From contig JAFKFH010000022.1 of NCBI GenBank assembly GCA_017307375.1, positions 62,001 through 126,000 on the forward strand: DNA of 64,000 nt, given 5' to 3'. A program made the position numbers and the translations under genes. The notes below the pieces were generated by a model. That model ran no database searches. It was not told where the DNA came from and worked only from the letters and a program-made list of their open reading frames with translations. Shown here piece by piece: positions 9,401-17,113 of the stretch. Each line of letters starts with the position of its first letter. The stretch's first letter is position 1. The stretch comes from Alphaproteobacteria bacterium. GTDB lineage: Bacteria > Pseudomonadota > Alphaproteobacteria > Ferrovibrionales > Ferrovibrionaceae.

Positions 9401-10386
9401 GCCAGGTCGGCTTCGGCCTGGTTGATGCGATAGCCGATTTCCTCGAGCTTCTCGATCGCGCGCCGTTCCTCGGCATCGATGCCGTCGCGGGCGACGGTCA
9501 GCCGGTGCAGGCGGGCCGATGCCTCGGCCTCGGCCATGCGGGGGCCGGGCACGGCCTCGGCGGCATTGGCCTCGGCGACCGTGGCCGACGACGCCGCCTC
9601 GGTCAGCTGTGCGACGGCCATCGTCGATTCGTTCAGCCGCGCTTCCGCCTCGGCCTGGGCGGTTTCGGCGGCCTTGTAGCGCAGGTGGAACAGCAGCGCT
9701 TCGTTCTTGCGGATCTGTTCCTGCAGGTTGCGGTAGCGGCTGGACTGGCGCGCCTGGCGCTTCAGGTTGCCCAGCTGGACCTCGAGTTGGGCCAGCACGT
9801 CGGAGACGCGCTCCAGGTTGGTTTCGGCAGCCTTCAGCCGCAGCTCGGCCTCGTGGCGGCGCGAATGCAGCCCGGCGATGCCGGCCGCTTCCTCGAGCAG
9901 CGCGCGCCGTTCCTGCGGCTTGGCGTTGATCAGCGCGCCGATGCGGCCCTGGCTGACCAGCGCGGTCGAATGGGCGCCGGTCGCCAGGTCGGCGAACAGC
10001 AACTGGACGTCGCGGGCGCGCACGTCGCGTCCGTTGATACGATAGTTCGAGCCCGATTCGCGCTCGATCCGCCGGACGATCTCCAGTTCCTCGGCATCGT
10101 TGAAACCGACCGGCGCGCGGCGCGACGAGTTGTCGAGGTGAAGGGTCACCTCGGCCAGGTTGCGCGCCGCGCGCGTCGTGGTTCCGGCGAAGATGACGTC
10201 ATCCATCGCCGAGCCGCGCATCTTCTTGGGGCTGTTCTCGCCCATGACCCAGCGCAGCGCCTCGACCAGATTCGACTTGCCGCAGCCGTTCGGACCCACC
10301 ACCCCGGTCAGGCCGGGATTGATGAGGAACTCGGTCGGTTCGACAAACGATTTGAAGCCGGACAGGCGCAGGCGGGTGAACTGCAC
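6403..10386 (-). CDS. smc: Chromosome segregation ATPase SMC (1327 aa, long arms)
   Basis: Condensin-type ATPase that dimerises at its hinge and compacts the chromosome with ScpA/ScpB. Walker A GPNGCGKS is at residues 31-38, the ABC signature LLSGGEQ near 1225 and Walker B CVLDEVDAPLDD near 1255. The hinge lies at about 595-705. At 1327 aa it is about 130-170 residues longer than typical bacterial SMC; the excess is Ala/Glu/Arg-rich helix on both sides of the hinge (about 460-590 and 740-850), so both arms seem lengthened together. The start is GTG with GGGGAG 10 nt upstream. It lies 39 nt downstream of the dsbA-like gene with no clear promoter between, so it is probably transcribed from the promoter at 11059-11088. 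Confidence 0.95.
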   Translation of the reverse strand: MQFTRLRLSGFKSFVEPTEFLINPGLTGVVGPNGCGKSNLVEALRWVMGENSPKKMRGSAMDDVIFAGTTTRAARNLAEVTLHLDNSSRRAPVGFNDAEELEIVRRIERESGSNYRINGRDVRARDVQLLFADLATGAHSTALVSQGRIGALINAKPQERRALLEEAAGIAGLHSRRHEAELRLKAAETNLERVSDVLAQLEVQLGNLKRQARQSSRYRNLQEQIRKNEALLFHLRYKAAETAQAEAEARLNESTMAVAQLTEAASSATVAEANAAEAVPGPRMAEAEASARLHRLTVARDGIDAEERRAIEKLEEIGYRINQAEADLAREKALHRDSAEALERLDAEAEEIAIARDDEGAEQATVEDLVAERQQAAETAQAELDALTRRAAEEGAERQRLSRLVADTEDRVSRLRARLAELETEIAALGGAADGAGAEALGEEIERLSLAAEEARVMLDEVEGETRDAVQEADAAARTLIETAEAEGRAALAAAEGAARAAVQSAEREAAATTEQAEARSRERIEAADAEAAATIELAELQGQEALEGAEEARIAAESRLQEAREAMNAGVAEVTRLAAEEAGLAKLLATKDGDLWPPLIDAVTVTPGFEHALGAALGDDLTAGTDEAAPTHWDQLPPLDNAPALPAGVEPLSAYVTGPAALARRLGQIGVVEDAAGPRLRASLAQGQRLVSRSGALWRWDGYTMAAGAPTAAAARLEQRNRLAELREELDRARAARETAEAAYRAAAGATETARAAEAEARHAAQGLLAQARQAAQTARDAARREAQAALDEARHTARQLLEETRAHAQATVDDTRGRTQSQQAEARNRAQSMQTEARGAAEAALGRRRDALRLAESALGQARDHHANVVREAAARASRLEALNQAAGQARRDLDEAEARFNADREALDRLPHPEEVAGLLAAQRPKLEQQRQLLAEARGMLETLRREAMNRARRAEAIVIERRSWANRSDNAERQIRELEQRRALAHAERTDNAALPAELARKRETLAESIATAEAERSAAARTLAEAEETLARCQREARQTAEALSTARELRARRESDATHAAEVLTELVGRIREALDVAPEETYAMAEIEPDQALPEIPAVEQRLDRLKRERDGMGPVNLRADIEAQEVEEQFTTLTTEKEDLIAAIDRLRQGISSLNKEGRERLLDAFKQVDRHFQELFTKVFGGGSAHLQLVESDDPLEAGLEIMASPPGKKLQVMSLLSGGEQALTALSLLFAVFRTNPSPICVLDEVDAPLDDANVERMCDLLDEMAKAGDTRYLVVTHHPVTMARMDRLFGVTMAERGVSHLVSVDLAGAAALKAIA

Positions 10387-10425
10387 GGTCGATCTACTCC
10401 CCGAAAATGGCGGACGCCGATCCGC

Positions 10426-11028
10426 TTACTTGATCAGCGGATCGACGATCTTCTTCAGATCGGCCAGCGACGCCGCGCCCGGATAGTTCTTGTCGTTGAT
10501 GATCAGGGTCGGGGTCGAGTTGACCTTGTACTTGGTCTGACCTTCCATGCGCGAGTTCAGCACGGCTTCCTCCAGCGCCTTGTCGGCCAGGCACGCATCC
10601 ATCTGCGCGTCCGACAGGCCGCCGAACTTGCCGATCTGCTTCAGCGCCGCCAGCGGATCCTTGGCGGCCGCCCACTGCGCCTGCTGGCGGAAGAAGACGT
10701 CGACGAAGCCGGCGGCGCGGTCCGGACCGCCACAGCGCGCGATCTGCGAGGCGCGCAGCGCAATGCCATCCAGCGGGAAGTCGCGGTAGACGATCTTGAC
10801 CTTGCCGGTCTCGATGTACTCCTTCTTGAACTCGGGCAGCGTGCCGGTCTGGAACGTCGCGCAATGCGGGCAGGTCAGCGACGCGTATTCGATGATGGTG
10901 ACCGGCGCCTCGGGCTTGCCGACGACGATATCGCCGGTGAAAGCCTGGGCGCTGGCGGTGCCGGCGCTCGCGGCGAAGCCGACGAAGGCAAGCAGCATAA
11001 GAGCAACAGTGCTCAACATGCGCGACAT
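10426..11028 (-). CDS. DsbA-family thiol:disulfide oxidoreductase, periplasmic
   Basis: Periplasmic thioredoxin-fold oxidoreductase of 200 aa. A signal peptide ends at AGTASA (cleavage near residue 27), the redox motif C53-P-H-C56 follows the first strand, and a cis-proline loop STPTLII lies in the C-terminal half; this order fits the DsbA/DSBA-like thioredoxin family (PF13462 type). It would oxidise or isomerise exported proteins. The ATG at 11026-11028 has GAGG 6 nt upstream, better than the TTG at 11040. It is the first gene after a good promoter and is followed closely by smc. Neighbours dciA and mutY match the usual alphaproteobacterial order. I do not assign dsbA itself because several paralogues are common. 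Confidence 0.88.
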   Translation of the reverse strand: MSRMLSTVALMLLAFVGFAASAGTASAQAFTGDIVVGKPEAPVTIIEYASLTCPHCATFQTGTLPEFKKEYIETGKVKIVYRDFPLDGIALRASQIARCGGPDRAAGFVDVFFRQQAQWAAAKDPLAALKQIGKFGGLSDAQMDACLADKALEEAVLNSRMEGQTKYKVNSTPTLIINDKNYPGAASLADLKKIVDPLIK

Positions 11029-11058
11029 GATTAACCTCAACCTACAAGATGTAGGGGC

Positions 11059-11088
11059 AGTATAGGGGCTGCCCCGCTACCCCTTCAA
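11059..11088 (-). promoter_or_regulatory. Sigma-70-type promoter for dsbA-like gene and probably smc
   Basis: On the minus strand TTGAAG (11083-11088) and TATACT (11059-11064) are separated by 18 nt, about 30 nt before the dsbA-like start codon. Two DnaA boxes lie just upstream (from 11104), close enough for DnaA to contact RNA polymerase. There is no better promoter between this gene and smc. Confidence 0.6.
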
Positions 11089-11103
11089 CGCGACTCCCGG
11101 GCC

Positions 11104-11138
11104 TTATCCACAGGAATCAGCGCTTATCCACAGGATTC
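11104..11138. promoter_or_regulatory. Tandem DnaA box plus GANTC modules
   Basis: Two perfect DnaA boxes TTATCCACA at 11104-11112 and 11124-11132, exactly 20 nt apart in the same direction. Each is followed after one G by a CcrM site: GAATC at 11114-11118 and GATTC at 11134-11138. The 13-mer CTTATCCACAGGA is thus repeated. The second copy begins at the dciA stop codon and runs into its coding end; the first starts 16 nt upstream of the -35 of the dsbA/smc promoter. Sites seen directly; regulatory role inferred. Confidence 0.8.
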
Positions 11139-11633
11139 TCGGGCCTCTTTGCGGCGTGACAATGACCGGCCCAGCCGTTGCATCTGCGCGCGCAGCCCGG
11201 GGTCGGCGATGCCAGCGGTCATCGCGATCAATCGTTCCTCCGCCGCCGAATCGAGCGGCACGGACGACGAGACCGGCTTGGGCGGCGGCACCGGCAGCGG
11301 GCCATGCACGAGCTTCAGCCGGCCGACCGCATGGAAACCGTAGAAGACGTTGATCCGCTCGACGATCAGCGGCTCGAGATGCTGGATGTCCGGCGCGTAG
11401 CCCGGCGCGACCCGTAGGGTCAGGGTGGCATTGGCCGCGGCGCCCTTGGGAAAATGCAGCCGCTCGGGTGCCGACATCCGCGCCAGTTCGGCCCCCACCA
11501 CCTCGGGCCAACGGGTCAGGACCGCGCCGGCGAAAAAGCCGCGCGCCTTGAACGCCGGCTTGGTCAGCCGGGTCAGGAACCGGGCCAGCTTGCGGCCGCC
11601 GGGCGCGCGGGGTATGGAGTCGTCCTCGTCCAT
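11124..11633 (-). CDS. dciA: DciA-like DUF721 protein (replicative helicase operator)
   Basis: 169-aa protein of the DUF721 family. In bacteria lacking DnaC/DnaI, DciA loads or assists the DnaB helicase. The family core spans about residues 12-110: basic helices (KLARFLTRLTKPAFKARG) then WPEVVGAELARMSAPERL and a beta segment ATLTLRVAPGYAPDIQH. The C-terminal third is proline/serine rich and basic, as in alphaproteobacterial relatives. It is divergent from mutY and upstream of the dsbA-like gene, the usual arrangement in this class. The -10 box TATAAT sits only 7 nt before the ATG, so the transcript may be leaderless. Its last codons overlap the second DnaA box. Confidence 0.85.
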   Translation of the reverse strand: MDEDDSIPRAPGGRKLARFLTRLTKPAFKARGFFAGAVLTRWPEVVGAELARMSAPERLHFPKGAAANATLTLRVAPGYAPDIQHLEPLIVERINVFYGFHAVGRLKLVHGPLPVPPPKPVSSSVPLDSAAEERLIAMTAGIADPGLRAQMQRLGRSLSRRKEARESCG

Positions 11634-11640
11634 GCGCGCG

Positions 11641-11646
11641 ATTATA
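11641..11646 (-). promoter_or_regulatory. Consensus -10 box of dciA, 7 nt before its ATG
   Basis: A perfect TATAAT reads on the minus strand at 11641-11646. With the ATG of dciA only 7 nt further, transcription would start at or next to the start codon, giving a leaderless mRNA. No convincing -35 is present in the GC-rich sequence upstream. The same AT island could also provide a -10 (TATAGA) for mutY on the plus strand. Confidence 0.45.
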
Positions 11647-11681
11647 GACGACCGCGCCCCGGCCCCCTAGTTTGCCGGGCG

Positions 11682-12764
11682 ATGACCCTGTCACATCCCC
11701 GCGAGATCGCCCCGCTGCTCCTGGACTGGTACGACCGGCACCGCCGCGACCTGCCCTGGCGCTCAGGCCCCGGCCTGCCGGCCGACCCCTACCGGGTCTG
11801 GCTGTCGGAAGTCATGCTGCAGCAGACCACGGTGGCGACCGTCGGTCCCTATTTCGCCCGCTTCCTGGCCCGCTGGCCGACCGTGAAGGCGCTGGCCGCC
11901 GCCCCGCTCGACGACGTGCTGGCCGAATGGGCGGGGCTTGGCTACTACGCGCGCGCCCGCAACCTGCATGCCTGTGCCAGGGCGGTGGCCGAGGTGCACG
12001 ACGGCGTCTTCCCCGATACCGAGGACGGGTTGCGCGACCTGCCGGGCATCGGTGCCTACACGGCGGCAGCGGTCGCGGCGATCGCCTTCGACCGGGTCGC
12101 GACCGTCGTCGACGGCAATGTCGAACGGGTGGTCGCGCGGCTGTTCGCGGTCGAGGAACCGATGCCGGGTGCCAAGCCGCGGCTCAAGGAGCTGGCCGCG
12201 ACCCTGACCCCCGATCGGCGGCCCGGCGATTTCGCGCAGGCGATGATGGATCTGGGGGCGACCGTCTGCGTGCCGCGCAATCCGCGCTGCCTGGCCTGTC
12301 CGCTGAGGCCGCATTGCCGGGCCAGTGCGATGGGCATCGCCGAGGATCTGCCGGCCAGGTCGCCCAAGAAGGCGCGGCCGACCCGGCACGGCCTGGCCTT
12401 CGTGCTGGCGCGCCCGGACGGCGCGGCGCTGATCCGTCGCCGGCCGCCGGAAGGCCTGCTGGGCGGGATGGGCGAATTCCCCTCGACGCCCTGGCGCGAA
12501 GGGTTGGGCTGGACACTCGACGAGGCGCTGGCCCATGCCCCGGCGCCCGGCGACTGGACGCTGCTTCAGTCACAGGTCGAGCATGTCTTCACGCATTTCC
12601 GGCTGCTGCTGGCCGTTGCCGTGGCCGAGACCACATCACCGCCGCCCGGCATCTGGGCACGCCCCGCCGAACTCGACGATCACGCCCTGCCCACGGTGAT
12701 GCGCAAGGTGGCGGCGACCGCGCTGGGGCTGTCCCCGAAGCGCGGCCGGCCACGCAAGGCCTGA
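11682..12764 (+). CDS. mutY: A/G-specific adenine DNA glycosylase MutY
   Basis: Removes adenine mispaired with 8-oxoguanine, preventing G:C to T:A changes. 360 aa. The catalytic pair is present: E43 in LSEVMLQQT and D144 in VDGNVERV. The helix-hairpin-helix LPGIGAYTAAAV is at about 120-131. The 4Fe-4S cluster ligands have the exact MutY spacing C196-X6-C203-X2-C206-X5-C212. The C-terminal NUDIX-like 8-oxoG recognition domain follows (about 230-350, QVEHVFTHF). The start at 11682 gives the family N-terminus; the longer open frame upstream is antisense to dciA. Its stop is 3 nt from the stop of convergent ccrM. Confidence 0.96.
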   Translation: MTLSHPREIAPLLLDWYDRHRRDLPWRSGPGLPADPYRVWLSEVMLQQTTVATVGPYFARFLARWPTVKALAAAPLDDVLAEWAGLGYYARARNLHACARAVAEVHDGVFPDTEDGLRDLPGIGAYTAAAVAAIAFDRVATVVDGNVERVVARLFAVEEPMPGAKPRLKELAATLTPDRRPGDFAQAMMDLGATVCVPRNPRCLACPLRPHCRASAMGIAEDLPARSPKKARPTRHGLAFVLARPDGAALIRRRPPEGLLGGMGEFPSTPWREGLGWTLDEALAHAPAPGDWTLLQSQVEHVFTHFRLLLAVAVAETTSPPPGIWARPAELDDHALPTVMRKVAATALGLSPKRGRPRKA

Positions 12765-12767
12765 AGG

Positions 12768-13898
<1,131 letters not shown>

Positions 13899-13918
13899 TT
13901 AAGGAACGATTACCAGCG

Positions 13919-13941
13919 GAATCAATCTGTTAGCCCGAGTC
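13919..13941. promoter_or_regulatory. GANTC pair upstream of ccrM
   Basis: GAATC at 13919-13923 and GAGTC at 13937-13941 lie 45-67 nt upstream of the ccrM ATG, the second inside the end of rnhB. In Caulobacter, methylation of GANTC sites in the ccrM leader controls its transcription; a similar role here is inference. Confidence 0.5.
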
Positions 13942-14565
13942 GTCCACAGATCGCTTTAACGGTGCGAAGCTCAACCGGTGGTGTGGCCCGGGCCCATGCA
14001 CCACTAGGGATTCCAAATGGCCGGGGGTGCCGTACCCCTTGTGCTGGGCAAAACCGTAGCGGGGGTCCTCGGCATGCAGGGCCACCATCAGCCGGTCGCG
14101 GGTAACTTTTGCCACGATCGAGGCCGCGGCGATCGACGGCTCCAGGCCGTCGCCGCCGACGATGGTTTCGACCGGGCAGGGCAGGCGGGGCGCCCGGTTG
14201 CCGTCGATCAGGGCCAGGGCGGGCGGCTGGGCCAGCGCGCTGAAGGCCCGCTGCATCGCCAGGAACGTGGCCTGCAGGATGTTGATGCGGTCGATTTCGT
14301 CGACCGAGGCCTGGCCGACGCCGATGATCGCGCAGGATTGCAGGGCGGCGAACAGGGTCTCGCGCTGCCCCTCGTCGAGTTTCTTCGAATCGTTGAGCGG
14401 CAGGTGACGGGCCTCGGGCAGCAGGATCACGGCGGCCGCGACCACCGGACCGGCTAGCGGGCCGCGCCCCGCCTCGTCGATACCGCAGATGATGCCGTCG
14501 CGCCGCGCGGCGGTCGCGAACAGGTCCGGCACCCTGATTGTCTTCGTCGCTCTTCCCCGTGCCAT
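13930..14565 (-). CDS. rnhB: Ribonuclease HII
   Basis: Cleaves the RNA strand of RNA-DNA hybrids and single ribonucleotides in DNA. 211 aa, normal length. The signature GIDEAGRGPLAGPV places the metal-binding D30 and E31; LIDGN supplies the third acidic residue (about D123), and the family segment IAAASIVAKVTRDR follows, then the helix with GYGTPGH. The ATG at 14565 is used; other upstream starts are in different frames. It stands directly upstream of ccrM on the same strand, an order I associate with alphaproteobacteria, and divergent from the DUF599 gene. Confidence 0.95.
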   Translation of the reverse strand: MARGRATKTIRVPDLFATAARRDGIICGIDEAGRGPLAGPVVAAAVILLPEARHLPLNDSKKLDEGQRETLFAALQSCAIIGVGQASVDEIDRINILQATFLAMQRAFSALAQPPALALIDGNRAPRLPCPVETIVGGDGLEPSIAAASIVAKVTRDRLMVALHAEDPRYGFAQHKGYGTPGHLESLVVHGPGPHHRLSFAPLKRSVDDSG

Positions 14566-14604
14566 GCCGCTTCCTTAACATGGCCCGAGGGAGACGAGGA
14601 GAGC

Positions 14605-15303
14605 ATGATTCCCAAGGAACTGACGGGGCCGGATATCGCCGCTTTCGCGACCCTGGCCGGCGGCTGGATCGGCTATGCGATCGTGATCGACCGCATCGTC
14701 TCCTACCGTGCCGGCATCAACTTCATGATGCGCGGCATCAGGGTTGCCTGGATGCGCCAGATGATGACGCGGGGAATGACCCGCAACGGCGACGCGATCC
14801 TGATCGGCCATGCCATCCATTCGGTCACCTTCTTCGCCTCGACGACCGTGCTTGTGCTGGCCGGGCTGATCGGCGGCTTCGCCGCGCTCGATGCCGCGCA
14901 TGCGACGGTGGTGAAGCTCGAATTCGTGACCGCGCAGAGCCGCGAGGTTTTCCAGTGGAAGCTGCTGCTCCTGATCGCGACCTTCGTCTGGGCGTTGCTG
15001 CAGTTCACCTGGTCGCTCCGGCAATGCAACTATACCATCGCGCTGATGGGATCGGCGCCCGACGAGACGGCGACGCCGGACCGCATCGAGGCGCGCGCCC
15101 AGGTGATGGCGCGGATGCTGACCCTGGCGCTCGGCCGCTTCAATGCCGGCATGCGCGCCTATTATTTCGCGCTGGCGGTCATCGCCTGGTTCCTCAGCCC
15201 CTGGGCCTCGATCGTCATGACCGTCCTGATCGTCGCCATGCTGGCCCATCGCCAGCTCGCCTCGCAGGCTTACCGCACGCTCAAGGAGGGTTTTGAGCCA
15301 TGA
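14605..15303 (+). CDS. DUF599 family integral membrane protein
   Basis: 232-aa inner-membrane protein of the uncharacterised DUF599 family (PF04654). There are about four to five hydrophobic segments: residues about 10-30, 80-100, 122-142, and two close together at 190-220. The polar loop SPxE/ER-type stretch around 155-175 is typical of the family. GAGGAG lies 6-8 nt before the ATG, giving a strong start. The stop overlaps the ATG of the crotonase gene in ATGA, so the two are translated together. No biochemical role is established for the family, and I infer none. Confidence 0.8.
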   Translation: MIPKELTGPDIAAFATLAGGWIGYAIVIDRIVSYRAGINFMMRGIRVAWMRQMMTRGMTRNGDAILIGHAIHSVTFFASTTVLVLAGLIGGFAALDAAHATVVKLEFVTAQSREVFQWKLLLLIATFVWALLQFTWSLRQCNYTIALMGSAPDETATPDRIEARAQVMARMLTLALGRFNAGMRAYYFALAVIAWFLSPWASIVMTVLIVAMLAHRQLASQAYRTLKEGFEP

Positions 15304-16088
15304 CCACGCCCCACGGCCGCGTCTACCTGGAGCGCCACGGCGAAGTCGCCGAAATCATCATCGACCGGCCGGCCAAGCTGAACGGCTTCACGCCGCAGAT
15401 GCTGGGCGACATCGCCCGGGCCTATACCGAATACGAGCATGATCCGGGTTTGCGCTGCGCCGTGCTCGCCGCAGCCGGGCCGCATTTCACCGCGGGCCTC
15501 GACCTGCCGGCGATGGCGCCGGTGATGGCCGAGAACGGCCTGCTGATTCCTGACGGCATGGTCGATCCATTGATGACCCGGCCGCCGTTCCGGACCAAGC
15601 CGGTGGTGGCGGCGGTCAAGGGCATCACCTACACGATCGGCATGGAATTGATGCTGGCCGCCGATATCGTGATCGCGGCCGACGACTGCCGCTTCTCGCA
15701 GCTCGAGGTGAAGCGCGGCCTGATGCCGACCGGCGGCGCGACCTTGCGCTTCGTCGAGCGTGCCGGCTGGGGCAATGCGATGCTGCATCTCCTCACCGGT
15801 GACGAGTTCGGACCGGCCGAGGCCTATCGCTGCAACTTCATCCAGGAAATCGTTCCCAGCGGGTCCGAGCGTGACCGGGCAATGGCCGTCGCCCGGGTGA
15901 TCGCTGCCCAGGCCCCGCTTGCCGTGGCCGCGACCCTTGCCAACGCCCGCAAGGCGGTGTGGGAGGGGCAGGCGGCCGCGGTCGCCGATTTCACCCCCGT
16001 TCAGGCCGGGCTGCTCGCCTCCGACGACTTGAAGGAAGGCGTCCGCAGCTTCGTCGAGAAGCGGCCGGCGCGCTTCAGCGGCCGCTGA
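15300..16088 (+). CDS. Enoyl-CoA hydratase/isomerase (crotonase) family protein
   Basis: 262-aa member of the crotonase fold, acting on acyl-CoA thioesters. The first oxyanion-hole segment reads HFTAGLDLPAM (about residues 61-71) and the second KGITYTIGMELMLAADIV (about 104-121). At the catalytic position the motif is QLEVKRGLMPTGG (about 138-150), with a Glu in the first acid position but Thr rather than Glu near the second, so hydratase activity is uncertain; it could be an isomerase, hydrolase or a degenerate hydratase. It starts in an ATGA overlap with DUF599 and ends in a TGATG overlap with an ABC_sub_bind gene, suggesting a three-gene operon. Confidence 0.85.
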   Translation: MTTPHGRVYLERHGEVAEIIIDRPAKLNGFTPQMLGDIARAYTEYEHDPGLRCAVLAAAGPHFTAGLDLPAMAPVMAENGLLIPDGMVDPLMTRPPFRTKPVVAAVKGITYTIGMELMLAADIVIAADDCRFSQLEVKRGLMPTGGATLRFVERAGWGNAMLHLLTGDEFGPAEAYRCNFIQEIVPSGSERDRAMAVARVIAAQAPLAVAATLANARKAVWEGQAAAVADFTPVQAGLLASDDLKEGVRSFVEKRPARFSGR

Positions 16089-17107
16089 TGCCCGCCGGCG
16101 ACGTGACCGGCCCGGACCTGCCGACCAGCCGCCGCCGCATTCTGGCGGCTGCCGCACTGCTGCTGTCGGGTGCTGCCTGGCCGGCGCGGGCGCAGGCCGC
16201 GCCGCGGCGGGTCGGCGTCATCCTGGCCTATGCCGAAACCGATCCGGAGGCGCAGGACCGGGTCGCCGCCCTGCTGCAGAGCCTGCCGGAAAACGGCTTG
16301 CAGCCCGGGCGCAACATCCTGCTCGACGTCCGGTATTCGGCCAGCGACCTCGCCAGGACCGAGCAATACGTCGCCGATTTCATCGCCGCCCCGGTCGACC
16401 TGATGATCGTCAACGGCACGCAGGCTTCGACCGTCGCCAGCCGGGCCACCCGGCAGATACCTATCCTGTTCGTCGGGCTTGCCAATCCCGTCGGCGGCGG
16501 CTTCGTTCCCAATCTGGCCCATCCCGGCGGCAACCTCACCGGTTTCAGCACGTTCGAGCCCGAGATCGGCGGCAAGTGGTTCGAACTGCTGCGCGAGGCG
16601 GTGCCGGCCTTGCGCAAGGTCGGGCTGGTGACCGATCCCGTGCTGCGCGGCTTCGAAGACCTGCGCGACGCGGCGGCCGAGGCCGCGCGAAAGAACGGCG
16701 TCCTGCCGGTCCTGATCGAGGGATCGACCCGGACCGAGATCGGCCAAGTCCTCGCCGGGCCCGCGGCGGCGGATGTCGACGGCCTGATCGTCATGCCGGC
16801 ATCGACCAATGGCACCGCACGCGATCTGATCATCGGCTGGGCGAACCAGCGCAAGATTCCGGCGATCTATCCGTTTTCCTTCTATGGCGACAGCGGCGGG
16901 CTGTTGTCCTACGGCTTTGATTCGCGCGATCTGTTCCGCCGCGCCGCAAGCTACGCGGCCCGCATCCTGGCCGGGGCGGCCCCCGGCACCTTGCCGGTGC
17001 AGGCGCCGGTCAAATACGACCTGACCATCAATCTCGCGACCGCGCGCGCCATGGGGCTGACCATCCCCCAGTCGCTGCTGCAGCGGGCGTCCGACATCAT
17101 CGAGTAG
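16088..17107 (+). CDS. ABC transporter substrate-binding protein, ABC_sub_bind/TrpX type (copy 1)
   Basis: 339-aa exported binding protein of the PF04392 family. It has an Arg-rich start (SRRRILAAAALL) that could serve Tat or Sec, then signal cleavage after ARAQ. Family landmarks are VGVILAY, GRNILLDVRYS, FVGLANPVGGGFVPNLAHPGGNLTGF and the terminal segment TINLATARAMGLTIPQSLL. The ATG overlaps the crotonase stop (TGATG); starts further upstream lie inside the crotonase gene. No permease or ATPase is nearby, so its transporter partner and ligand are unknown. It is convergent with two further paralogues (17114-19102). Confidence 0.88.
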   Translation: MPAGDVTGPDLPTSRRRILAAAALLLSGAAWPARAQAAPRRVGVILAYAETDPEAQDRVAALLQSLPENGLQPGRNILLDVRYSASDLARTEQYVADFIAAPVDLMIVNGTQASTVASRATRQIPILFVGLANPVGGGFVPNLAHPGGNLTGFSTFEPEIGGKWFELLREAVPALRKVGLVTDPVLRGFEDLRDAAAEAARKNGVLPVLIEGSTRTEIGQVLAGPAAADVDGLIVMPASTNGTARDLIIGWANQRKIPAIYPFSFYGDSGGLLSYGFDSRDLFRRAASYAARILAGAAPGTLPVQAPVKYDLTINLATARAMGLTIPQSLLQRASDIIE

Positions 17108-17113
17108 CCTTTT

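Noticed and set aside
6454-11034. 1526-codon open frame on the plus strand
   Set aside because: It is exactly antisense to smc and the dsbA-like gene. Long antisense frames are expected in GC-rich genes; the translation is low-complexity with no domain pattern.
11104-11138. Chromosomal origin (oriC)
   Set aside because: Only two DnaA boxes and no AT-rich unwinding element or typical oriC neighbours (dnaA, hemE, gidA). I treat the sites as regulatory instead.
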